Assembly (NCBI GenBank): GCA_036823295.1
Contig: DAISGD010000004.1
Coordinates: 49,500 to 113,499 of the forward strand
Length of the DNA stretch: 64,000 nucleotides
Direction: 5' to 3'
DNA from: UBA4742 sp002403895
Lineage (GTDB): Bacteria > Actinomycetota > Acidimicrobiia > Acidimicrobiales > Acidimicrobilacustridaceae
In this document: one piece after another, positions 24,508-33,293 of the stretch
Position numbering within the stretch: position 1 is the stretch's first letter
Layout of the letters: every line of letters begins with the position of its first letter
The notes under the pieces: model-generated
Database searches by the model: none
Told to the model about the DNA's origin: nothing
What the model saw: only the letters and a program-made list of their open reading frames with translations
Made by a program: the position numbers and the translations under genes

Positions 24508-25869
24508 TCAGGGGTCGAATCGTTCGGAGTGGACGTTGGCTCCGGGCACACCGAGCTCGTGCAGCGACTGGCACACCGTGTCGACGAAGCCGGCGTGGCC
24601 GCAGACGTACACGTCCCGCTGGTTCAGGTCGGGGACGATGCCGGCCAGCGAACCGGGAGACAGCACGTCGAGGCTCGGATCGGGGTCCCGGGGGCCGAGC
24701 AGGTAGTCGACCGACGATCCGTGGGAGGCGGCGAACTTGTCGAGCTCGGCGCCCATGATCACGTCGTCGGCCGATCGGGCCCGGTACAGCACCCGGGCGT
24801 CCACCCGCTTGGGGAAGGCCTCGAGCAGGGCGCGCAGCGGCGTGATGCCGCTGCCGCCGGCGATGAGGGCCACTCCGTTGCGGGTTCGAGAGGACGGGCG
24901 CAGGTGACCGTAGACGCCACTGACGGCCACCCGGGTGCCGGGGGCCACCTCCCCGATGCTCCTGGTGTAGTCGCCGTCGCCCGCCACCGTGATGCGCCAC
25001 CGGCCCCTTCGGGGCACCGCGGAGAACGAGAACGGGTGCGATTGCCACCACCGTTGGCGGTCGAGGACGCGGAGTCGAAGGTGCTGACCGGGATGGGGAT
25101 CGAAGTCGTCCAGATCGTTGCCGTCGAGCTCGACGTGCATGGCGCCGCCACCGGCGGGCTGCAGTGAGACCACGAAGGTGTGGTGGTTGAGCACCCGCCA
25201 GCCCGGGAGAGCGACCCGGTACCACACGACCAGCCCGGCCACCAAGAGGTGCAGCCAGGTCCACAGCAGGGTGGGCCAGGATGCGGCCACGAAGCTGGCC
25301 CCGGCCGAGAGCTCGTGGCCGAACGCCAACGCCACCGCCAGGTACGCGTACCAATGGACGAACAGCCATGTCTCGTAGCGCATGCGCTTTCGGATGGCCC
25401 GGATCGACGACACCGAGATCACGCCGAACAGGACCGCGCTGGCCGTGGCGGTGAGCATGTCCGGGTACGACGACAGCAACCGACCGATCTCGGTGTTGAC
25501 CGCCACCGCGTCGGCCGCGGCGTACCCGCCCACGATGAACACGATGTGGAGGGCGAGGCAGACCACGGTCACGGTCGCGGCTTGGCGGTGCCACCCGATG
25601 CTGCGATCGGACCCGAGGACGTCGGTGATGACCGGGACGCGGGCCATCAGCGCCACGGTGAGCAGGGCGAAGACCGAGGCGAGCAGGCCGGTGAGCTGCC
25701 CGGCCGCGGTGAGCAGGGCGCCCGCCCCGGAGGGCAGGTTGATGATCCACGAGACGGCCACCACGATGACCAGCACGAGGGGGACGCCGAGCAGCCACCG
25801 GGTTGGATCCGGCGTCGGGGGCGGGCTGGGGGTCTGCGGCCTGGCCCGGCGGACGGGACGGGTGGCCAC
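24508..25869 (-). CDS. Ferric reductase-like transmembrane flavocytochrome
   Basis: 453 residues: about six transmembrane helices (30-230) followed by a ferredoxin-reductase module. Heme-ligand-type histidines occur in SIGWHRQAATV, ALHIVFIVGG, FVHWYAYLAV and FGHELSAG. The cytoplasmic half has FAD-binding HPFSFSAVP, NAD(P)H-binding IAGGSGITPLRAL and the terminal YVCGHAGFVDTV. It would pass electrons from NAD(P)H across the membrane, here plausibly to the FMN-binding protein encoded 7 bases downstream. The GTG start has no close Shine-Dalgarno. First gene of the triad with the FMN protein and apbE. Confidence 0.88.
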   Translation of the reverse strand: MATRPVRRARPQTPSPPPTPDPTRWLLGVPLVLVIVVAVSWIINLPSGAGALLTAAGQLTGLLASVFALLTVALMARVPVITDVLGSDRSIGWHRQAATVTVVCLALHIVFIVGGYAAADAVAVNTEIGRLLSSYPDMLTATASAVLFGVISVSSIRAIRKRMRYETWLFVHWYAYLAVALAFGHELSAGASFVAASWPTLLWTWLHLLVAGLVVWYRVALPGWRVLNHHTFVVSLQPAGGGAMHVELDGNDLDDFDPHPGQHLRLRVLDRQRWWQSHPFSFSAVPRRGRWRITVAGDGDYTRSIGEVAPGTRVAVSGVYGHLRPSSRTRNGVALIAGGSGITPLRALLEAFPKRVDARVLYRARSADDVIMGAELDKFAASHGSSVDYLLGPRDPDPSLDVLSPGSLAGIVPDLNQRDVYVCGHAGFVDTVCQSLHELGVPGANVHSERFDP

Positions 25870-26016
25870 TGGCTTGACGATTGCGGCAACCTCCCCCGCT
25901 AGACGGCGCGACCCCAGCGACCGGCGCCCACATTAGGTGTGCGATGGTGTGAATTGGGTAAGAGCCGGCCCAGAGCTGGGTAAGGCCGCGACACCGGGCA
26001 AGCCTGCGGAGCCGGG
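25870..26016. other. 147-base intergene with degenerate GGGTAAG repeats
   Basis: No gene is seen. TGGGTAAG occurs twice about 22 bases apart, followed by related GGGCAAG and GGGTCAG at about 20-base steps reaching the methyltransferase stop. Presumably holds the promoter for the ferric reductase operon on the minus strand; no clear -35/-10 pair was identified. Confidence 0.3.
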
Positions 26017-27150
26017 TCAGGACACGGCCAGCTCGAAGGCGTGGAAGAGGTTGGGCAGGACCGTCTCGTGGTCGATGCGCAGGCCGGCGGCGTCGAACAG
26101 GGCCACGAACTCGTCGTGGGTGCGTTCGCGCCCCGCACCGGTCAACACCAGCATCAAGACGTCGGCCATGGTGGAGAAGTCGGCGTCGCTGCGCGCGGGG
26201 ACCACGGCCTCGACCACCACGGCCCGCCCCACCAGCCCCATCTGGTCGCGCACGTGGCTCAGGATGGTGACGGCGGCGGCATCGTCCCAGTCGTGCACCA
26301 CTGCCAGCAGCAGGTAGCAGTCACAGCCGGCGGGCACCCCGGCGAACATGTCGCCCACCACCAACTCGACGCGGCGTGCCTCGGGGCGGCCGGTCAGCTC
26401 CTGCTCGGCGCGGTCGATGACGGTCTCCCGTTCGACCAGCACCCCCTGGGCCGAGGGCGCGGCGGCCAACACCGTCGCCAGCGTCCGGCCGGTGCCGCCA
26501 GCCACGTCGCAGATCCGGCCGAACCGGGTGAAGTCGACGGCGTCGACCAGCAGCTGGGACTGCAGCCCCGAACCACTGCGCATGGCCCCGTCGAACAGGG
26601 CGTCGGCCGCAGGGTTGGCGTCGAGGAAGGCGAAGAACTCCTGGCCGGTGGCCGCCACGGTGGCGCTCTCGCCGGTGCGCACGGTGTGGGCGGCGTGGCT
26701 CCAGATGGTGCTCATCCAGTCGGCGCCTGCGAAGCGGGCCCAGTCCCGGAGCCCGTCGGGGTGGTCGGCGCGCAGCAGCGAGCCCGTCGTGGTCAGCCCG
26801 AAGGCCGAGGCCGCGGCGGGCGGACCGCCGCCCTCGACGCGGAACCAGCCCTTCGAGGTGAGGTAGCGCAGCACCCGGAACGCCGCATCGGCGTCGAGAC
26901 CGCCGGCCCCGGCCAGATCGGCGGCGGTGCGGGGACCATGGGCCAGTGCATCGGGCAGGCCCAGCTCACACGCCACCGCCACCAGCCGCACCTCGATCAT
27001 GCGATCCATCTGCTCGAGCACCGGCATGGCCGGCGGCATCATCTGCCGGTGGGCCTTCCCCAGTAGGTTGCGCACCCGCAGGCCGGGCTCGACCGCCCAC
27101 ACCGGCGGCAGTCGCTTGCCCAGCGCCCGGGGCAGGTCCTCGGCGCTCAT
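26017..27150 (-). CDS. SAM-dependent O-methyltransferase (acetylserotonin O-methyltransferase-like)
   Basis: A 377-residue class I methyltransferase of the plant/polyketide O-methyltransferase type. An N-terminal winged-helix dimerisation domain (LVAVACELGLPDALAHGPRTAADLA) precedes the Rossmann core with DVAGGTGRTLATVLAAAP as SAM motif I and HDWDDAAAVTIL, whose first residues usually include the catalytic base. RTHDEFVALFDAAGLRI is the typical C-terminal segment. The acceptor is unknown; small hydroxylated aromatics are common for the family. It starts 10 bases after the L,D-transpeptidase stop. Confidence 0.85.
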   Translation of the reverse strand: MSAEDLPRALGKRLPPVWAVEPGLRVRNLLGKAHRQMMPPAMPVLEQMDRMIEVRLVAVACELGLPDALAHGPRTAADLAGAGGLDADAAFRVLRYLTSKGWFRVEGGGPPAAASAFGLTTTGSLLRADHPDGLRDWARFAGADWMSTIWSHAAHTVRTGESATVAATGQEFFAFLDANPAADALFDGAMRSGSGLQSQLLVDAVDFTRFGRICDVAGGTGRTLATVLAAAPSAQGVLVERETVIDRAEQELTGRPEARRVELVVGDMFAGVPAGCDCYLLLAVVHDWDDAAAVTILSHVRDQMGLVGRAVVVEAVVPARSDADFSTMADVLMLVLTGAGRERTHDEFVALFDAAGLRIDHETVLPNLFHAFELAVS

Positions 27151-27160
27151 GGCTGCGGCG

Positions 27161-28015
27161 CTAGTCCGTGATGACCAGCGGGGTGCCCGCGGGCATGGTG
27201 TAGGCCAGCTTCGAGACGAAGTCGTTGGGCATGCGGATGCAGCCGTTCGATGCCTTGGTGCCGATCAGCGCGGGGTTGTTGGTGCCGTGCAGGGCCATCT
27301 GGGGTAGCCCGCCGTCGAAGTCGTCCAGGGATTCGGAGTACCCACTGGTGGCCAGGATCCACGGGCCGTAGACGCCGGACGGGGGTCGGGCGATCTTCTC
27401 GGTCACGAAGAACGTCCCCACCGGGGTGAAGGTGGCGTCCTTGCCGATCACCACCTGGGTCTCGCCCAGCAGGTTGTCTCCCTCGAAGGCCTGCAGCGTG
27501 AACGTCGACTTGGTCAGCTTCAGGTGGTAGCGGTGCTTGCTGAGGGTCACCTCCGACCGCTTGATCCAGCCCACCTGATGGTTGGGCCGGGCCAGCAGCT
27601 CGACCTGGAGCCAGTCGCCACCGTCGTCGGCCGCCACCACGAACACGAGTGGGTCCTTGAAATAGGTCGGGTTGTCGAAGGCGTAACCGGCCGGTGTGGT
27701 GCTCACCCCGGCGCTCAGGTAGCCGTCGCGGGGAATGGCCGGTCGTTCGGAGGCCGCCTGGTAGACGACGCCGGATGCCGAGGCCCCGGTCGTGGCGCTG
27801 GTCTCTGGGGGTCGCTCCTTCAGCACCTCGACGACGGGCACGGCGGCGGTGGCGACCTCGGTCAGCCACGGGTCCGCCCCGGGGCGGGTGGTGGCGGTGT
27901 CTTGTTCCACCGTCGAGGTGTCGGCCTGCTGGGCCTTGTTCTCGCTCCCGCCACAGGCCAACGGGATGACCGCCAGGGCGACGGCGACGAGTACGAGGGA
28001 GATCCGGCGGCGCAC
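27161..28015 (-). CDS. L,D-transpeptidase (YkuD) lipoprotein
   Basis: A 284-residue protein with a lipobox-type signal peptide (LAVIPLACGGSE, lipidated Cys at about residue 21). After a disordered Thr-rich linker comes a middle domain and the YkuD catalytic domain. The active-site motif HGTNNPALIGTKASNGCIRM contains the nucleophile Cys259 and conserved His/Ser/Gly/Arg. The family makes 3-3 cross-links in peptidoglycan or attaches proteins to it; here it acts outside the membrane. It starts with GTG. A 15-bp tandem duplication lies immediately upstream. Confidence 0.9.
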   Translation of the reverse strand: MRRRISLVLVAVALAVIPLACGGSENKAQQADTSTVEQDTATTRPGADPWLTEVATAAVPVVEVLKERPPETSATTGASASGVVYQAASERPAIPRDGYLSAGVSTTPAGYAFDNPTYFKDPLVFVVAADDGGDWLQVELLARPNHQVGWIKRSEVTLSKHRYHLKLTKSTFTLQAFEGDNLLGETQVVIGKDATFTPVGTFFVTEKIARPPSGVYGPWILATSGYSESLDDFDGGLPQMALHGTNNPALIGTKASNGCIRMPNDFVSKLAYTMPAGTPLVITD

Positions 28016-28025
28016 GGGCCAGATC

Positions 28026-28055
28026 GTACCGGCTCAGGTCGTACCGGCTCAGGTC
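28026..28055. repeat. 15-bp tandem duplication between ykuD and gltX
   Basis: Two adjacent perfect copies of GTACCGGCTCAGGTC, 10 bases upstream of the L,D-transpeptidase GTG in the divergent intergene. A third partial copy is not present. It may double an operator, or be a replication-slippage product. Confidence 0.7.
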
Positions 28056-28109
28056 GGCGTGGCCTCGGCGCGCCCGCTGGGCTGAATCGGACCGAATCGG
28101 GGCGGGCAG

Positions 28110-28115
28110 TACCAT
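28110..28115 (+). promoter_or_regulatory. Putative -10 box of gltX (leaderless start)
   Basis: TACCAT ends six bases before the gltX GTG at 28122, and no ribosome-binding sequence is present, as expected for a leaderless message. The -35 region is not recognisable. Confidence 0.4.
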
Positions 28116-28121
28116 TCGCGA

Positions 28122-29534
28122 GTGACTCCCGCCCCGATCCGCGTCCGGTTCGCGCCTTCCCCCACCGGCTATCTCCACATCGGTGGGGCCCGCACCGCCC
28201 TGTTCAACTGGCTGTTCGCCCGCCAACAGGGGGGCGAGATGGTGCTGCGCATCGAGGACACCGATGCCGAACGCAGCCAGCCCGAACTCATCGAGGCCAT
28301 CTTCGTGGCCCTGCGGTGGTTGGGCATCGACTGGGACGGGGAGCCGGTTCATCAGTCTGATCGCCTGGACCGCCATCTGGCCGCCGCCGCCCGGCTGGAG
28401 GCCGACGGTCGAGCGTATCGGTGCGACTGCTCGCAGGAGGCGGTGCGAGGCCGCAACGAGGCGGCCGGGGGCCGACCGGGCTACGACGGGTTCTGTCGCG
28501 ACCGCGGCGTGGAGCCCGGCCCGGGCACGGTGGTTCGATTTCGTTCACCCGACACGGGCACGACCACCTTCGCCGACCTCATCCGCGGCGAGGTCAGCTT
28601 CGACAACGACCATCTCGAGGACTTCGTCATCGTCCGCAGCAACGGGTTGCCCATGTTTCTGGTGGCCAACGCAGTGGACGACGCGGACATGGGCATCACC
28701 CATATCATCCGCGGTGAGGACCTGATCAACGTCACCCCCAAGGTCCTACTGTTGCGCCAGGCCCTGGGCATCGTCGACGTACCGGTGTTCGCCCACCTCC
28801 CCCTCATCGTGAACGACAAGCGCCAAAAGCTGTCAAAGCGGCGAGACGACGTGTCGGTGGGGGACTACATCGGCCGCGGCTACCTGGCCGAAGCCATGGT
28901 CAACTACCTGGCCACCTTGGGGTGGGGGGCGCCTGACGGGGTCGAGATCCGCCCGTTGGCGGAGATCGTCAAGCTGTTCGATCTCTCCACGGTCAACAAG
29001 GCGGGGGCCTTCTTCGACATCAAGAAGCTCGACCATTTCAACGGCGAGTACATCCGGGCCCTACCCGCCGCCGAGTTCATCGAGCGGGCCGAGCCCTGGC
29101 TCCACGGTGAAGCGACCCCATGGGCGCCGGTCGCCTTCGATTCCCATGCCTTTGCGGTGATGGCGCCCCTGGTGCAGGAGCGGGTCAAGCGTCTCGATGA
29201 GGTGCCCGGCTATGTGGACTTTCTGTTCCGCGACGAGCCGGAGGTGGATGCGGCGTCCTGGGAGAAGGTGATGGTGAAGGGCCAGGACGTGGCCGAGACC
29301 ATGCTCGATGGGATGCTTACCGCCTTCGCTGCGTGCGAGTGGTCGGTCCCGGTCCTCGAAGAGACGCTGTTCCCCTACGGCGAGGCCAAGGGGATAGCCA
29401 AGGGCAAGGCCCAGGCCCCGATCCGGGTGGCCGTGACCGGCCGCTCGGTAGGCCCACCCCTGCTGGAGTCGTTGCTCGTGTTGGGACGGGAGCGGACCCT
29501 GTTGCGCCTCAGGGCTGCCCGCGACCGGCTCTAG
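28122..29534 (+). CDS. gltX: Glutamate-tRNA ligase
   Basis: A 470-residue class I aminoacyl-tRNA synthetase. The HIGH-type motif is APSPTGYLHIGGARTALFN at the N-terminus and the KMSKS-type motif is KLSKRRDDVSVGDY (about 236-249). The remaining length covers the anticodon-binding alpha-helical domain. Whether it charges only tRNA-Glu or also tRNA-Gln cannot be seen; both a tRNA-Gln and a tRNA-Glu gene lie nearby. It starts with GTG, probably leaderless. The next gene begins 2 bases after its stop. Confidence 0.95.
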   Translation: MTPAPIRVRFAPSPTGYLHIGGARTALFNWLFARQQGGEMVLRIEDTDAERSQPELIEAIFVALRWLGIDWDGEPVHQSDRLDRHLAAAARLEADGRAYRCDCSQEAVRGRNEAAGGRPGYDGFCRDRGVEPGPGTVVRFRSPDTGTTTFADLIRGEVSFDNDHLEDFVIVRSNGLPMFLVANAVDDADMGITHIIRGEDLINVTPKVLLLRQALGIVDVPVFAHLPLIVNDKRQKLSKRRDDVSVGDYIGRGYLAEAMVNYLATLGWGAPDGVEIRPLAEIVKLFDLSTVNKAGAFFDIKKLDHFNGEYIRALPAAEFIERAEPWLHGEATPWAPVAFDSHAFAVMAPLVQERVKRLDEVPGYVDFLFRDEPEVDAASWEKVMVKGQDVAETMLDGMLTAFAACEWSVPVLEETLFPYGEAKGIAKGKAQAPIRVAVTGRSVGPPLLESLLVLGRERTLLRLRAARDRL

Positions 29535-29536
29535 TC

Positions 29537-30139
29537 ATGCTGCGCCTGCTCAAGCTCCTGCTCAAGATCATCGGCGTGGTGGTCGGCCTTGGCCTGCTCT
29601 ACGTGGCGTTCACGTTCGCGCAGGTGTGGTGGACCTCACGCCACGACACCAGCGCCTCGGCCGATGCGGTGGTGGTCATGGGAGCGGCCCAATGGAACGG
29701 CCGGCCCTCGCCGGTGCTCAAGGCCCGGCTCGACCATGCTGTCGAGCTGTACCAGGCGGGGCGGGTCCCCATGGTCATCGTCACCGGGGGCAAGCAGCCC
29801 GGCGACCGCGTCACCCAGGGGTTTGCCGGCTACGACTACCTCAAGGCCCAGGGGGTGCCCGAGGACGACATCAAGGTCGAGGTCGAGGGGCGCAACAGCT
29901 ACGAGGAGCTGTCGGCGGCCGCCGTGATCGTCCGTCAAGCCAAGGCCGGGCCGGACGTGTTGTTGATCTCCGACCCCTATCATTCGCTGCGGATCTCCCA
30001 GATCGCGGAGGAGGTCGGGCTGCGGCCCCACGTCTCCCCGGCGGACAGCCCATCACCCCTGCGGTCGCTGATGAGGGAGACGGTGGCGGTGTCGATTGGG
30101 CGCATCATCGGTTACCGACGGCTGGCCTCCTTCGCCTAG
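29537..30139 (+). CDS. YdcF/DUF218 family membrane-anchored protein
   Basis: 200 residues with an N-terminal transmembrane helix (LLLKIIGVVVGLGLLYVAFTFA) and an extracytoplasmic DUF218 domain: ADAVVVMGAAQWNGRPSPVLKARLDHA, VIVTGGKQPGD, EGRNSYEELSAAAVI and LLISDPYHSLRISQIA. DUF218 proteins such as SanA and ElyC affect envelope integrity and vancomycin tolerance; a precise reaction is not established. It starts 2 bases after gltX and is probably cotranscribed; the tRNA-Gln gene follows. Confidence 0.85.
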   Translation: MLRLLKLLLKIIGVVVGLGLLYVAFTFAQVWWTSRHDTSASADAVVVMGAAQWNGRPSPVLKARLDHAVELYQAGRVPMVIVTGGKQPGDRVTQGFAGYDYLKAQGVPEDDIKVEVEGRNSYEELSAAAVIVRQAKAGPDVLLISDPYHSLRISQIAEEVGLRPHVSPADSPSPLRSLMRETVAVSIGRIIGYRRLASFA

Positions 30140-30166
30140 AGTCTTCTCGCCCTACGGGGCCCACCT

Positions 30167-30238
30167 TCGGGGGTGGTGTAATTGGCAACACAGCAGGTTC
30201 TGATCCTGCCTTTGGGGGTTCGAGTCCTCCCCCCCGAG
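30167..30238 (+). tRNA. tRNA-Gln, anticodon CUG
   Basis: A full cloverleaf can be drawn. The acceptor TCGGGGG pairs with CCCCCGA; the D-arm is GTGT/ACAC. The anticodon stem GCAGG/CCTGC encloses loop TTCTGAT with anticodon CTG at 30200-30202. The T-arm GGGGG/CCTCC has loop TTCGAGT. The discriminator is G at 30238. The CCA end is not encoded (CAA follows). It lies between the DUF218 gene and agmatine deiminase. Confidence 0.93.
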
Positions 30239-30255
30239 CAACGACGAGGGATGCG

Positions 30256-31347
30256 ATGAGCACGACGCGTGAGTCGCGACCGACCGCTGAGGGCTACGCC
30301 ATGCCAGCCGAATGGGCACCCCACCGCGGGTGCTGGATGGTGTGGCCGGAGCGGCCCGACAACTGGCGCCTGGACGCGGCGCCGGCTCAGGCGGCCTTCG
30401 CCGCGGTGGCCGCGGCCATTGCTGAGGCCGAGCCGGTGACCATGGGGGTGTCGCCCGGCCAGATCGACCACGCCCAAGCCCTGTTGCCCGCCAGCGTTCG
30501 TGTCGTGGAACTGGCCACGAACGATGCTTGGATGCGCGACATCGGTCCCACCTTCGTGGTGGACGGGCACGGGAACCGGCGCGGCGTGGACTGGATCTTC
30601 AACGCCTGGGGCGGCCTGGACGGCGGGCTGTACGCGCCGTGGGATGCCGATGACCGGTCCGCCGCCGCGGTGTTGGCCCACGAGGGAGCCGACCGCTACC
30701 GGGCCCCGCTGGTGCTCGAGGGGGGGTCGATCCACGTCGATGGCGAGGCCACGTTGATGACGACCGAGGAATGCCTGCTCAACCACAATCGGAACCCGGG
30801 CATGGACCGGGCCGAGATCGAACAGCACCTCCGGGACTACACCGGCGCCGAGACGATCATCTGGCTGGGCGCCGGCGTCCACCTCGACGAGACGGACGGC
30901 CACATCGACAACCTGGCCTGCTTCGTGCGCCCCGGCGTCGTCGCTCTCACCTGGACCGACGACCGCCGCGACCCGCAGTACGAAATTTCCCTTGATGCCC
31001 GCCGGCGGCTCGAGGAGGCGGTGGACGCCCGTGGTCGGGCCCTCGAGGTGCACCTGGTGCACCAGCCCGGCCCCTTGACCATGACCGACGAGGAGGCCGC
31101 CGGTATCGCCCCCGGCGCCGGCGCCAAGCCCCGCCCCGGCGGTTCTCGCCTGGCGGGCAGCTACGTCAACTTCTACGTGGCCAACGACCGGATCGTGATG
31201 CCGCTGCTGGACGAGCGCACCGACGACCACGCCCGCCAGATCATCACCGAGCTGTTCCCCGGGCGCACCGTGATCGCGGTGGCGGCGCGGGAGATCCTGC
31301 TCGGCGGTGGCAACATCCACTGCATCACGCAGCAAGTTCCCGCGTAG
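30256..31347 (+). CDS. aguA: Agmatine deiminase
   Basis: 363 residues from the ATG at 30256 (GAGGG upstream; an ATG at 30251 is followed at once by a stop). It belongs to the peptidyl-arginine-deiminase-like family that converts agmatine to N-carbamoylputrescine. Visible are MPAEWAPHRGCWMVWPERPDNWR, ATNDAWMRDIGPTFVV, the catalytic-region LDETDGHIDNLACFV, and the nucleophile Cys in GGGNIHCITQQVP at the C-terminus. No carbamoylputrescine amidohydrolase is seen nearby. Confidence 0.93.
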   Translation: MSTTRESRPTAEGYAMPAEWAPHRGCWMVWPERPDNWRLDAAPAQAAFAAVAAAIAEAEPVTMGVSPGQIDHAQALLPASVRVVELATNDAWMRDIGPTFVVDGHGNRRGVDWIFNAWGGLDGGLYAPWDADDRSAAAVLAHEGADRYRAPLVLEGGSIHVDGEATLMTTEECLLNHNRNPGMDRAEIEQHLRDYTGAETIIWLGAGVHLDETDGHIDNLACFVRPGVVALTWTDDRRDPQYEISLDARRRLEEAVDARGRALEVHLVHQPGPLTMTDEEAAGIAPGAGAKPRPGGSRLAGSYVNFYVANDRIVMPLLDERTDDHARQIITELFPGRTVIAVAAREILLGGGNIHCITQQVPA

Positions 31348-31381
31348 CGAGCTTCGGGAAGCACCCCTCTACCCTGGTGCG

Positions 31382-32929
31382 GTGCCTCGACCTACCCGAC
31401 CCTCGCTGCGCGGCCGGGTGCTGCTCCTCGTCGGCTGCTACCTCCTGGTGTTCGTGGGAATTTCGGTGGTGGTCGTTCCCCAGCTGGTGCAGGTCCGTCA
31501 CCAGATCGACCTCCGCTTCGATGCGCTGCTGCCGGCTCAGGACGCGGTCAATCGACTCCGCTCGGCCGCGGTCGACGAGGAGACGGGCCAGCGCGGTTAC
31601 CTGCTCACCGGCGTCGACTCCTACCTCGACCCCTACCGGGGCGGTCAGGTGGCGGCCGCCTCGGCGCTCGCTGATCTGCGTGCGTCGAGCGTCACCGGTA
31701 TCGACGATGAGCTCGACGCGGTGGACACGGCGATGGCCACGTGGCGGCGGGAAGTCGCTGATCCGGAGATCTTGCATCGGGGCTCGGGAACGGGGTCCGG
31801 CGCGACCGGCCAGGTCGACGCGGCCAAGGGCAAGGCGGAGTTCGACCAGATCCGGGTCTCGCTCGACCTGCTCGGCCAGCAGATCCAGGACCAGCTCGGC
31901 GCCAGTAACGTCTCGCTGCGCCGAGCGGTCAACACCCTCATCGTGGCTCTGAGTCTCGGTCTGGTGGCGGCCGTGGCGCTCACGATGGGCACCTGGGTAC
32001 AGCTGCGCCGGTGGGTCACCGGGCCGGTGACCGAACTGGTGGCGGCCATGGGCGCGGTGCAGGAAGGCGACCACACGCACCCCATTCCCGAAGCGGGACC
32101 GCAGGAGCTGGCCGCCATCGGCGCGTCGGCCGAGGAGATGCGGCGGCGCATCGTCGAAGAGCTGCGCGAGGTCACCCGCTCGCGCGAGGCACTCCGCCAG
32201 ACCGGCCCGGTGGTGCTGCTGTTGCGCCAGGAGCTCGAGCCGGCTGCCACTGATCTTCCGGCGGGCGTGGATTTCGCCGGCCGCTTCGAGCCGGCCGTGG
32301 GCCTCCTGGCCGGCGACTTCTACGACCTCGTACCCGTCGCCGGTGGGCGCATCGGGTTCGTGATCGCCGATGTGTCGGGCCACGGGGCCGAGGCCGGGGT
32401 GATGGCCGTGCGGATCAAGTACCTGGTGGCCGCCGCACTCCAGATGGACATGGAGCCCAATGCCGTCCTGTCGTGGGTGTCCGGCCGGCTCGGCCAGACC
32501 GGCGACATGTTCGCCACGTGCGTCGTGGTCCTGGTGGATCCCGCCACGGGGACCTGCACCTACGCCAACGCCGGACATCCCGACCTGCTGGTGTACCACG
32601 AGGGCGCCATCGTGGTCCTTGGCCGAACCGGCCCGCTTCTCGGCCCGTTCCCTGCGGAGTGGGCTCGGGAAACGGTCCGTTTCGATTCCCGGGCGCTGCT
32701 GGTGGCGGTCACCGACGGCCTCCTCGAAGCCCGCGATGACGAGGGCCGCCAGTTCGGTGATGACCGCCTGCGGCAACTGGTGCTCGACCACTGCGACGAC
32801 GAGGTGGAGGTCGTGGCCGGCGCGCTGGTCGATGCCGTCACCGCCTTCGCCCCCGGCGGAGTGGCCGATGACCTCACGGTTGGGGTCATCGCCATCGACC
32901 CGCAGCAGACTGAGCCACCGCGAAGCTGA
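31382..32929 (+). CDS. Membrane-bound PP2C/SpoIIE-type serine phosphatase with CHASE3-like sensor
   Basis: 515 residues from the GTG at 31382; TACCCT ends six bases upstream, suggesting a leaderless start. Order of parts: a transmembrane helix (about 12-33), an extracellular CHASE3-like helical domain (DEETGQRGYLLTGVDSYLDPY), a second transmembrane helix (about 183-206), a HAMP-like linker, then a SpoIIE phosphatase. Metal-binding aspartates are present in GDFYDLV, IADVSGHG, VTDGLLEA and DDLTVGVI. It should dephosphorylate a STAS-type antagonist, here probably the one at 33294-33623, to free the sigma factor. Confidence 0.9.
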   Translation: MPRPTRPSLRGRVLLLVGCYLLVFVGISVVVVPQLVQVRHQIDLRFDALLPAQDAVNRLRSAAVDEETGQRGYLLTGVDSYLDPYRGGQVAAASALADLRASSVTGIDDELDAVDTAMATWRREVADPEILHRGSGTGSGATGQVDAAKGKAEFDQIRVSLDLLGQQIQDQLGASNVSLRRAVNTLIVALSLGLVAAVALTMGTWVQLRRWVTGPVTELVAAMGAVQEGDHTHPIPEAGPQELAAIGASAEEMRRRIVEELREVTRSREALRQTGPVVLLLRQELEPAATDLPAGVDFAGRFEPAVGLLAGDFYDLVPVAGGRIGFVIADVSGHGAEAGVMAVRIKYLVAAALQMDMEPNAVLSWVSGRLGQTGDMFATCVVVLVDPATGTCTYANAGHPDLLVYHEGAIVVLGRTGPLLGPFPAEWARETVRFDSRALLVAVTDGLLEARDDEGRQFGDDRLRQLVLDHCDDEVEVVAGALVDAVTAFAPGGVADDLTVGVIAIDPQQTEPPRS

Positions 32930-32977
32930 GGGTGCGGCGAGGAAACCTCGGGATCACTCTCAGCTGACGCGAGTTCC

Positions 32978-33169
32978 TCAGCGGCCGCCGAGGGCTCGCT
33001 CGAGTTCGGTCTTGGACATCTTGGAGCGGCCCGTGATGTTGCGGCGCTTGGCCTCTTCGTAGAGCTCCTCGTAGGTCCGCTCGCTCGCGGTCGATCGGGA
33101 GAAGCCGGCCCGCCCCAGGGACGCGCCGAAACGATGGTGCTCATGGTTGGGGTTCCAGCTGTTGGCCAT
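32978..33169 (-). CDS. Small Rho_N/SAP-like protein, 63 aa
   Basis: A 63-residue basic protein from the ATG at 33169, with GAGGAG seven bases upstream; longer in-frame starts lack a ribosome site. The N-terminus is HEHHRFG-rich. The C-terminal half TYEELYEEAKRRNITGRSKMSKTELERAL matches the helix-extended-helix pattern of Rho N-terminal/SAP-like domains found in short actinobacterial proteins that bind nucleic acid. It lies on the opposite strand, between the phosphatase and the STAS gene of the sigma-factor module. Function unknown. Confidence 0.8.
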   Translation of the reverse strand: MANSWNPNHEHHRFGASLGRAGFSRSTASERTYEELYEEAKRRNITGRSKMSKTELERALGGR

Positions 33170-33293
33170 GGTCAGCTCCTCGTGCGATGGGGATGTGCCC
33201 GGGACGTGGGCGCGCTTTACCTCTTTACCCCGAATCTCGGCGGGAAAGACCCAACTGAAGGGGGCCCACCCCGAGTCGCTGGTTACCATCGCC

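Noticed and set aside
30251..30259. Earlier ATG for agmatine deiminase
   Set aside because: It is followed by CGA TGA, a stop after two codons; the ATG at 30256 is used.
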